Source: Pseudomonadota bacterium
Lineage (GTDB): Bacteria; Pseudomonadota; Alphaproteobacteria; Acetobacterales; Acetobacteraceae
DNA: 10,914 nt
Direction of reading: 5' to 3'
Assembly (NCBI GenBank): GCA_021826565.1
Contig: JAKAZJ010000023.1
Span: forward strand, 1-10,914
Shown here: positions 1 through 6,567 of the stretch, one piece after another
Layout of the letters: each line of letters starts with the position of its first letter
Position numbering within the stretch: the first letter of the stretch is position 1
Program-made: the position numbers and the translations under genes
Notes under the pieces: model-generated
The model's input: only the letters and a program-made list of their open reading frames with translations
Databases searched by the model: none
Told to the model about the DNA's origin: nothing

Positions 1-33
1 GGAGGCGCTGGCGCCTCTCCCTCGCCGTCGCCT

Positions 34-146
34 CCGGACCCGCGCACACCCCCACCCCTCCGAACCAGACAGATGGGGGTCCAGGGGACCTATCCCCTGG
101 CAGGGGGTCCAGGGGGGCAGCGCCCCCTTGGCCTCGCTTCCCTTCC
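34..146 (+). repeat. Structured intergenic repeat, copy 1 (upstream of murA)
   Basis: This stretch matches the right arm of the palindrome at 5387-5517 over about 110 nt, starting at CCGGACCCG (34 here, 5407 there) and running through the GGCC-T-x-x-CTTC edge. It holds two local hairpins. The first has CCAGGGG at 81-87 pairing with CCCCTGG at 94-100. The second has CCAGGGGGGC at 109-118 pairing, with one G-U, with the C-rich strand ending in CTTGG at 131. An open frame runs through it into murA from position 73, but its proline/glycine-rich translation is repeat-derived and not part of MurA. Function is unknown; such elements may act as terminators, RNA-stability elements or protein-binding sites. 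Confidence 0.8.
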
Positions 147-174
147 GCTCCCTCCCCACCCCCAAGGCAGCATA

Positions 175-1428
<1,254 letters not shown>

Positions 1429-1494
1429 GCGCGCACGGCCCCCACATCACCGCGAGAACCTTCATCCCGCCCCGGGTCCCAGCGGCCGCTATGG

Positions 1495-1521
1495 CACCGC
1501 CTGTACGACAGGACAGCGGTG
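1495..1521. terminator. Possible hairpin between convergent murA and alcohol dehydrogenase
   Basis: The strand CACCGCCTGT at 1495-1504 pairs with ACAGCGGTG at 1513-1521, with one bulged base and an 8-nt loop. It lies in the 124-bp gap between two convergent stop codons, where a terminator is expected. It has no T-tract, so it may be a Rho-associated or RNA-end hairpin, or chance in a GC-rich region. Confidence 0.3.
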
Positions 1522-1552
1522 GATTCGCGGCGGCAGACGGCCGTCCTGCGGG

Positions 1553-2662
1553 TCAGCGCATCGTGACCACCACCTTGATCGCGTCCTCGATCCGCTCCCG
1601 CGCGTAGCGGATCGCCGTGGGCAGCTCGCCCAACGGAAAACTGTGAGTGTGGATCAGGGTCGCGTCGAACCGCTTCTGCTTCATCAGCGCGGCGGCGCGA
1701 TGGGTGGCGCTGCGGCCCTCGCCGCGGATGCCGAAGACATAGATGTTGTTGCGTACGATATACGCCAGATCGACGGTCACCGGCTCGTGCGGGAAGGCCG
1801 CCAGGCAGATGCGCCCGCCGCGGGTGACCATGCGTGCCGCTTCGTTCAGCGCCTCGGCCGCGCCCGAGCATTCCAGCACGTATTGCACGCCGCGCCCGCC
1901 GGTGATGCGTTGCACCGCCGCCACCGGGTCTTCGTTGCGGATATTCACCACCGCATCGGCGCCGAGCCGGCGGCCCATCTCCAGCCGCCGGTCGCGGGTG
2001 CCGGTCAGGATTACCGGGTCCGCCCCCAGCGCCTTGGCCACCGCCACCCCCATCAGCCCGATCGGGCCGGGGCCGGTGACCACCACCGCCTCGCTGGCCA
2101 GCAGCCCGCCCAGCACGTCGAGACCGTACATCGCCGTGCCGGCGGTCACGATCAGCGTGGCCTCGGCGTCGGACATGTCGTCGGGGACATGCACCATCGT
2201 GTTGACGTTGTTCACGGCGTATTCGGCAAACCCGCCATCGGTGGTGAAACCGTTGGCGCGGTGGCCTTTCGACGCATAGCCGTAATTCAGGCACGAGGTG
2301 TACATGCCCTCGCGGCAGCGCGGACAGCGTCCGCAGCCGGCATGGATTTCCACCGCAACCCGGTCGCCGAGGGCAAATTCATCGACCGTGGGACCCAGCT
2401 TCACGATCGTTCCCATATATTCGTGGCCGATCGTGAAGTTCTTGTGGAACGGCGACTGGCCTTCCACCATCGCCGGCATCCCGTGCTGCAGGATCTCGAT
2501 GTCGGTGGCGCAGATCGCCACCGCGTCGATGCGCACCAGCACCTCGGCGCGGCCTGGCTCCGGCACCGGCTTGTCGATCAGTTGCAGCTCTTCCGGGCCG
2601 CCCAGGACCCAGGATTTCATCGTTCTGGGGATGGTGAACTCATTCGGAGCGTGGCTGGACAT
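1553..2662 (-). CDS. Zinc-dependent alcohol dehydrogenase (MDR family)
   Basis: This is a 369-residue medium-chain dehydrogenase of the sorbitol/threonine dehydrogenase type, oxidising an alcohol or polyol or reducing the carbonyl in the cytoplasm. The substrate is not evident. The N-terminal catalytic domain has the catalytic-zinc ligands Cys51, His80 and Glu81, with Glu167 as a further candidate. A complete structural-zinc lobe is formed by Cys110, Cys113, Cys116 and Cys124. The Rossmann fold shows GPGPIG at 197-202. At the end of its second strand, where NAD enzymes carry Asp, this protein has Gly221-Thr222-Arg223, resembling NADP-type alcohol dehydrogenases. The start is fixed by a strong Shine-Dalgarno site 7 nt upstream, although an internal Met at residue 15 begins the conserved region. 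It lies 30 nt after the carboxymuconolactone-decarboxylase-like gene, probably in one operon. Confidence 0.93.
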   Translation of the reverse strand: MSSHAPNEFTIPRTMKSWVLGGPEELQLIDKPVPEPGRAEVLVRIDAVAICATDIEILQHGMPAMVEGQSPFHKNFTIGHEYMGTIVKLGPTVDEFALGDRVAVEIHAGCGRCPRCREGMYTSCLNYGYASKGHRANGFTTDGGFAEYAVNNVNTMVHVPDDMSDAEATLIVTAGTAMYGLDVLGGLLASEAVVVTGPGPIGLMGVAVAKALGADPVILTGTRDRRLEMGRRLGADAVVNIRNEDPVAAVQRITGGRGVQYVLECSGAAEALNEAARMVTRGGRICLAAFPHEPVTVDLAYIVRNNIYVFGIRGEGRSATHRAAALMKQKRFDATLIHTHSFPLGELPTAIRYARERIEDAIKVVVTMR

Positions 2663-2669
2663 GGCGGCT

Positions 2670-2677
2670 TCCTCCTT
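2670..2677 (-). promoter_or_regulatory. Strong Shine-Dalgarno site of the alcohol dehydrogenase gene
   Basis: On the minus strand AAGGAGGA lies 7 nt before the ATG at 2662. It is one of the best ribosome binding sites in the window and selects this start over the internal Met at codon 15. Confidence 0.8.
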
Positions 2678-2692
2678 GATGTCTGATCCGCG

Positions 2693-3241
2693 TCAGGCGA
2701 AGGGCGGCAACGTGCCGGCGGGCAGCGCCACGTCGAAGGCGTTCAGCGTCATCGAGATGAACCCGTAATAGCCGAGCACCGCCACCAGATCGACCACCGC
2801 AACCGCCCCCAGCACGTCGCGGGCACGGGCGAAGGTTGCGTCCGAGACCGAACGCTGGCGCAGCAGCTCGGTGGCGAAGGCGTACACGGCGGCCTCGGCC
2901 GGGTCCGGCAATACCGGATCGCGGCCGGTGCGGATCGCTTCCGCGGCCTCGGCGCTGACGCCGGCGCGGATCGCGATCGGGGCATGGATGTGCCACTCGA
3001 ACGCCGCGCGCCAATGTGCGCCCGTGACCAGGATCGCCAGTTCCGACAATTTGGCCGGCAAGGACGAACCGTATCGGCAGAAAGCCCCCAGCGCCTGGGC
3101 GCGTTCCGCCAGTTCCGGGCTGTGCAGCCAGATGCGCAGCGGGCCTTCCACCACCCCGCGCGGGCCGGAGGCGATCATGTCGTGCACGCGGCGCTGCGCA
3201 TCGGTCATCGGGGCAGCGGCGATATCGGGCAGGCGCGGCAT
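2693..3241 (-). CDS. Carboxymuconolactone decarboxylase family protein (AhpD-like fold)
   Basis: The 182-residue all-helical protein has the CMD/AhpD layout. An N-terminal segment includes GPLRIWLHSPELAERAQALG (33-52). A central helix pair contains LSELAILVTGAHWRAAFEW (65-83) followed by HIHAPIAIRAGVS. The C-terminal helices end in DLVAVLGYYGFISMTLNAFD (151-170). The central motif carries His76, Glu82 and His86 but has no CxxC; the only cysteine is Cys55. A thiol-peroxidase mechanism like that of AhpD is therefore unlikely. Family members include lactone decarboxylases and many uncharacterised proteins, so the reaction is unknown. ATG 3241 is chosen because AGGGA precedes it; upstream Met codons at 3259 and 3304 lack a site and would add non-conserved residues. 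It lies between tadA (53 nt away) and the alcohol dehydrogenase (30 nt away) on the same strand. Confidence 0.88.
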   Translation of the reverse strand: MPRLPDIAAAPMTDAQRRVHDMIASGPRGVVEGPLRIWLHSPELAERAQALGAFCRYGSSLPAKLSELAILVTGAHWRAAFEWHIHAPIAIRAGVSAEAAEAIRTGRDPVLPDPAEAAVYAFATELLRQRSVSDATFARARDVLGAVAVVDLVAVLGYYGFISMTLNAFDVALPAGTLPPFA

Positions 3242-3294
3242 GGCGGGATCCCTGAACATTGTTGCCGGCACGGGACCAGGGGCCGGCCAGGGCG

Positions 3295-3771
3295 TCAAGC
3301 GCACCCGGTTCGGTCACCGGACCGCGACCGTAGGCCCGCAAAAAATCCCCGCAGCAGCGTCGCCGCCTCCCGCTCGCGCACCCCGCCCACCACCTCCGGC
3401 CGGTGGTGGCACGAGGCTGCGTCGAGCACCCGCGCCCCATGCTCGATCCCGCCGCCTTTCGGGTCGTAGGCGCCGAACACCACCCGCCGCAGCCGGAACA
3501 AACTGGCCGCCTGGGCGCACATCGGGCATGGCTCCAACGTGACGTAAAGATCGCAGTCAGGCAGCCATTTCGCGCGCAGAAGGGTGCTGGCGCGGCGCAG
3601 CGCCAGCAGTTCGGCATGGGCCGAGGCGTCGGCCGTCGCTTCGGTCTCGTTGCCCGCGGCGGCCAGGATCGCCCCGTCCGGGCCGGTGACGACCGCGCCC
3701 ACCGGCACCTCCCCACGTGCGCCGGCGGCGGCGGCTTCGGCCAAAGCGCGGGTCATCGGGTCATCCGCCAT
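3295..3771 (-). CDS. tadA: tRNA-specific adenosine deaminase (TadA)
   Basis: TadA converts adenosine 34 of the tRNA-Arg(ACG) anticodon to inosine, allowing one tRNA to read several CGN codons; it is normally essential. The 158-residue product has the cytidine/deoxycytidylate-deaminase fold with zinc-site motifs HAE (His52, catalytic Glu54) and PCPMC (Cys82, Cys85). Asn41 lies in the usual substrate-contacting AGN segment, and FGAYDPKGGGIEHG (about 97-110) is the family's next conserved block. The residue after the PCPMCA motif is Gln87, where most homologues have Gly (CAGA). The ATG at 3771 gives a normal family length. Transcription is divergent from the peptidase C26 gene across 45 bp. Read-through into the CMD-family gene is possible. 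Confidence 0.94.
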   Translation of the reverse strand: MADDPMTRALAEAAAAGARGEVPVGAVVTGPDGAILAAAGNETEATADASAHAELLALRRASTLLRAKWLPDCDLYVTLEPCPMCAQAASLFRLRRVVFGAYDPKGGGIEHGARVLDAASCHHRPEVVGGVREREAATLLRGFFAGLRSRSGDRTGCA

Positions 3772-3816
3772 GACGCGCAGCTTGCCCCGGCAGGGCCGCG
3801 GGCGCTAGCAACCGCC

Positions 3817-4530
3817 ATGACCCCTCCCCTGATCGGCGTGACGCTCGATTCCGAATCCCCCGGCGGCTATTCCGCCTATCCCTGGTATGCGCTGCGGCGG
3901 AACTACGCCGATGCGATCGCCGGCGCCGGCGGACTACCGATCGCATTGGCGCATGACCCCGCGCTGGCCGCTGCGTTGCTCGACCGGCTGGACGCGCTGG
4001 TGGTGACCGGGGGCGCGTTCGATATCGACCCCGCGCTGTACGGCGCCGGATCGCGCCACGCGACCGTCAGCCTGAAGGAAGGCCGAACCGCGGCCGAGCT
4101 GGCGCTGACCGAGGGCGCGTTGGCGCGCGGCCTGCCGGTGCTGGGCATCTGCGGCGGCGCGCAGCTGCTTGCCGTGGTACTGGGCGGCTCGCTGATCCAG
4201 CATATCCCCGACGCGATTCCGAACGCGTTGGAACATGAACAGCCGAACCCCCGCCACGAACCCGGCCACCCCGTCGCCATCGTCCCCGGCACGCGCCTGG
4301 CGGCAATCACCGGGGCGACGGGGATGGCGGTGAATTCGGCGCATCACCAGGCCGTTGCCGCCCCCGGTCCGCGCGCGGTGGTGAACGCGATCGCCCCCGA
4401 TGGCGTCATCGAGGGTATCGAAGACCCGGAGGCGCGGTTCTGCCTCGGCCTGCAATGGCACCCGGAGTTCCTGATCGATCCCGCCGACCGGCGCATCTTC
4501 GACGCGCTGACCGCCGCCTGCGCCCGATGA
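3817..4530 (+). CDS. Class-I glutamine amidotransferase-like hydrolase (peptidase C26, PuuD-like)
   Basis: The 237-residue protein resembles gamma-glutamyl-gamma-aminobutyrate hydrolases, which cleave gamma-glutamyl amides, for example in putrescine breakdown. The nucleophile is Cys112 in PVLGICGGAQLLAVVLGG. The catalytic His215 and Glu217 lie in LGLQWHPEF, and VNSAHHQAV (172-180) is the typical family block before them. The N-terminal IGVTLDSE and LVVTGGAFDIDPALYG (61-76) also fit. In PuuD-type proteins the nucleophile is usually followed by Arg-Gly (CRG); here it is Cys-Gly-Gly. No other putrescine-pathway gene is nearby, so the substrate is open. The ATG at 3817 is the first in-frame start after the divergent tadA and gives a full-length domain, but has no clear Shine-Dalgarno site. 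The stop overlaps the pseudouridine synthase start (ATGA), implying translational coupling. Confidence 0.9.
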   Translation: MTPPLIGVTLDSESPGGYSAYPWYALRRNYADAIAGAGGLPIALAHDPALAAALLDRLDALVVTGGAFDIDPALYGAGSRHATVSLKEGRTAAELALTEGALARGLPVLGICGGAQLLAVVLGGSLIQHIPDAIPNALEHEQPNPRHEPGHPVAIVPGTRLAAITGATGMAVNSAHHQAVAAPGPRAVVNAIAPDGVIEGIEDPEARFCLGLQWHPEFLIDPADRRIFDALTAACAR

Positions 4531-5309
4531 CCGACGAGACCGAGATCCCCGAACGCGGCGAGCGCATCGGCCGCTTTCTCGCCCGCGCCGGCATCGCGAG
4601 CCGCCGTGACGCCGAGCGCCTGATCGCGGACGGGAAAATCCGCCTCAACAACGCGCCCGTCACCCATCCGGCCACCTTCGTCACCGCGGGCGATCTGGTG
4701 ACGGTCGGCGGCAAACCGGTCGGCGCGCCGGAGCGCACCCGCCTCTGGCGCTATCACAAGCCGGACGGGCTGGTGACCACGCATCGCGATCCGGAGGGAA
4801 GGCCGACGGTGTTCTCTGCCCTGCCCGCCGCGCTCGGCCGCGTCATCAGCGTCGGCCGGCTGGACCTGAACAGCGAGGGGCTGTTGCTGCTGACCAATGA
4901 CGGCGCGCTGGCCCGCCGTCTGGAACTGCCCGCCACCGGCTGGCTGCGCCGCTACCGCGTGCGCGTTCACGGCCGCCCCGAGCCGAAAGCGCTTGCCGCG
5001 CTGGCCGAGGGGATCACGGTGGAGGGGGTGCGCTACGGGCCGATCGAGGCCGGGCTGGATTCGCTGAAAGGTGAAAATGCCTGGCTGACCCTCAGCCTGC
5101 GCGAAGGACGCAACCGCGAAGTCCGCCGCGTGATGACGGCGCTCGGCCTGCCGGTCTCGCGGCTGATCCGGCTGGCTTATGGGCCGTTTCAGCTCGGTAA
5201 TCTGGCGCGCGGGGCGGTGGAGGAGGTGCCGGGGCGGGTGCTGCGGGACCAGCTGGGGGAAGAAAGGCCAGGGGGGCGCCGCCCCCCTGGACCCCCTGCC
5301 AGGGGATGA
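4527..5309 (+). CDS. rluB: RluB/RsuA-family pseudouridine synthase
   Basis: This enzyme isomerises a uridine in ribosomal RNA to pseudouridine. An N-terminal S4 RNA-binding domain covers about residues 12-60 (RIGRFLARAGIASRRDAERL). The catalytic domain has GRLDLNSEGLLLLTNDG with the catalytic Asp113, and the GRNREVRRVM block (195-204). Asn in the LDxN sequence favours RluB (23S rRNA helix 89 region) over RsuA (16S rRNA), but the exact target cannot be settled here. The start at 4527 overlaps the stop of the upstream hydrolase gene, giving 260 residues. From about residue 244 the protein is a Pro/Gly/Arg-rich tail encoded by the left arm of the intergenic palindrome, and the TGA stop lies in the loop of one of its hairpins. 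The tail is probably dispensable and disordered. Confidence 0.92.
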   Translation: MTDETEIPERGERIGRFLARAGIASRRDAERLIADGKIRLNNAPVTHPATFVTAGDLVTVGGKPVGAPERTRLWRYHKPDGLVTTHRDPEGRPTVFSALPAALGRVISVGRLDLNSEGLLLLTNDGALARRLELPATGWLRRYRVRVHGRPEPKALAALAEGITVEGVRYGPIEAGLDSLKGENAWLTLSLREGRNREVRRVMTALGLPVSRLIRLAYGPFQLGNLARGAVEEVPGRVLRDQLGEERPGGRRPPGPPARG

Positions 5310-5384
5310 TCCCCTGGACCCGCCAACTTTGGCTCGGAGCGGGTGGGGGCGCACACGGGTCCGGGGCGTGGCCAAGGGGACGCG
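5255..5384 (-). repeat. Structured intergenic repeat, copy 2 (left arm of palindrome)
   Basis: This is the same repeat as at 34-146 but inverted, and it is the complement of 5387-5517. It contains a perfect 10-bp hairpin (CCAGGGGGGC at 5268-5277 with its complement at 5281-5290, loop GCC). A second, 8-bp hairpin has CCAGGGGA at 5299-5306 and TCCCCTGG at 5310-5317. The three loop bases of the second hairpin are the TGA stop codon of the pseudouridine synthase, so the repeat encodes that protein's C-terminal tail. Confidence 0.88.
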
Positions 5385-5443
5385 GGCGCGTCCCCTTGGT
5401 CACACCCCGGACCCGTGTGCGCCCCCACCCGCTCCGAGCCAAA
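5328..5443. terminator. Long inverted repeat between convergent genes, candidate bidirectional terminator
   Basis: Bases 5328-5384 and 5387-5443 are 57-nt inverted arms with two imperfect positions (5371 with 5400, a G-U pair in RNA; 5367 with 5404, a C-A mismatch) and only GG between them. Transcripts from either flanking gene would fold into a very stable hairpin. The position between two convergent stop codons fits a terminator or RNA-end protector. No T-tract follows on either strand, so classical intrinsic termination is not shown. Confidence 0.4.
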
Positions 5444-5517
5444 ACTGATGGGTTCCAAGGGCCTACCCTTGGCAGGGGGTCCAGGGGGCAGCGCCCCTTG
5501 GCCTTACTTCTTCCCCC
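5387..5517 (+). repeat. Structured intergenic repeat, copy 3 (right arm of palindrome)
   Basis: This copy has the same orientation as the one upstream of murA. Its hairpins are CCAAGGG at 5455-5461 with CCCTTGG at 5466-5472 (loop CCTA), and CCAGGGGGC at 5481-5489 with GCCCCTTGG at 5493-5501. The outer edge runs into the last codons and the TAA stop (5506-5504) of the minus-strand diiron protein gene. Confidence 0.88.
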
Positions 5518-6436
5518 GCCGGCTCCGCCACCGCAGCACCGGCAGCGCCAGCCGCACCAGTCGCGGCACGGTGGTGGGCGGGTGCAATCGAGGATCGTAG
5601 CCCGAAAGGCGGCGGTCGTTTTCGCTCAGGCACAGGGCCATCAGTTCGGCCGGGTCGATATCTTCCCCGACCGCGCTGGCGCCTTCGACGGTGAAATTGG
5701 CGTTTTCCTTTTCCCCGGCGCTGACGTCCTTGGCGAGGCCGATGCGCTCCCGGATCAGATAGAGCCACACGCCCAGGGTTTTCAGTGCGAACCATGGCCG
5801 GCGCCACAGCGGCATGGTGCGTTTGTGCCAGGCGACCCAGTTGATGAAGAACAGGATATGGCGGCCTTCTTCCTGGATCACGGGTTCGAAGGTTTCCACC
5901 AGTTCCGGCGGGAAGAAGCCGGAGCGGCGGGCCAGCGCGAACAGGCCGAAGGCGAAGAAGCTATCGATACATTCCGAATAGCCGGTGACCAGGAAGCCCC
6001 ATTCGGGGTCCTTCGGTTCCACGTAGATGGGTTCCGGGTCGAGCTGGATGCCGTAAGCCTGGACCAGGTTGGCGAGCACTTCCTTGTGGCGGCCTTCCTC
6101 GAAGGCCATGAGCTCGAAGGCTTCGCGCAGCACCGGCAGGGCGACCTGGCGCGCATAGCTGAGAATCCGCAGCCGGGCACGGCCTTCGGTCTGCACGGCG
6201 ATGTCCCAGATCGGCAGCGCGGTCAGGCGCGCGCGCGCGGTATCGTCCAGCACCGGCCAGTCGATCACCGAGGGGCGATAGGGGTTGAACGTATCCAGCA
6301 GCATCCGCGCCAGCATGTTGGCCTGGAACTCGGCGCCGGGCGCGGGGGGCGTTTGCGGGGCGTAGTGCCAGATGCGGGCGGCGCGATCGGCGGCGGCGAT
6401 GACTTCGCTGGTCGGCGCCTCGGTCAGGGTCGGCAT
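5504..6436 (-). CDS. Ferritin-like diiron protein of unknown substrate
   Basis: The 310-residue protein shows a twofold diiron pattern. Glu84 (TEGRAR) is followed by Glu114-x-x-His117 in FEEGRH, and Glu155 (YSECID) is followed by Glu190-x-x-His193 in QEEGRH. This Glu plus ExxH pair in each half of a four-helix bundle is the signature of ferritin-like non-haem diiron oxidases and oxygenases such as AurF and ribonucleotide reductase small-subunit relatives. The tentative ligands are Glu84, Glu114, His117, Glu155, Glu190 and His193. There is no signal peptide. Aromatic, hydrophobic stretches such as ILFFINWVAW (194-203) and LGVWLYLI (221-228) might pack on a membrane or a lipid substrate. I cannot name the reaction; N-oxygenase, hydroxylase, desaturase or iron handling are all possible. 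It is transcribed alone, divergent from the LLM oxidoreductase, and its stop lies in the palindrome. Confidence 0.87.
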   Translation of the reverse strand: MPTLTEAPTSEVIAAADRAARIWHYAPQTPPAPGAEFQANMLARMLLDTFNPYRPSVIDWPVLDDTARARLTALPIWDIAVQTEGRARLRILSYARQVALPVLREAFELMAFEEGRHKEVLANLVQAYGIQLDPEPIYVEPKDPEWGFLVTGYSECIDSFFAFGLFALARRSGFFPPELVETFEPVIQEEGRHILFFINWVAWHKRTMPLWRRPWFALKTLGVWLYLIRERIGLAKDVSAGEKENANFTVEGASAVGEDIDPAELMALCLSENDRRLSGYDPRLHPPTTVPRLVRLALPVLRWRSRRGKK

Positions 6437-6493
6437 GGCGGCTTGGTTCCCTGGGGGTCGGGGGTTTGGCGCGACATGGGCCGGATCGTGGCA

Positions 6494-6518
6494 GGGCGCA
6501 AGCGCCGCTCTTGCGCCC
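6494..6518. promoter_or_regulatory. Perfect 9-bp inverted repeat in a divergent intergenic region
   Basis: GGGCGCAAG at 6494-6502 and CTTGCGCCC at 6510-6518 are exact inverted copies separated by 7 nt. The element lies in the 131-bp space between the divergent diiron-protein and LLM-oxidoreductase genes, where both promoters are expected, so it may be an operator. It could equally form an RNA hairpin in the 5' leader of the LLM gene. I could not identify convincing -35/-10 boxes. Confidence 0.4.
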
Positions 6519-6567
6519 GTCCCCGCCCCCGGCCACCCTTTCCGGCCCCCGTTCCGGAACCCGCCCG

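Noticed and set aside
2..17. Short inverted repeat GAGGCGC/GCGCCTC at the window start
   Set aside because: The spacer is only 2 nt, the context is cut by the window edge, and GC-rich DNA makes such 7-bp matches frequent. It might belong to a terminator of an upstream gene, but this cannot be judged.
73..174. In-frame N-terminal extension of murA from ATG 73
   Set aside because: The extension is encoded by the intergenic repeat, has no MurA similarity, and the ATG at 175 restores standard numbering of Lys22 and Cys115.
3403..3816. N-terminal extension of the peptidase C26 gene across tadA
   Set aside because: It is antisense to tadA. The hydrolase domain begins at 3817.
5328..5443. Insertion sequence or transposon ends
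   Set aside because: The inverted arms enclose no transposase and only 2 nt between them, and no target-site duplication is apparent. The element is better described as a paired intergenic repeat.
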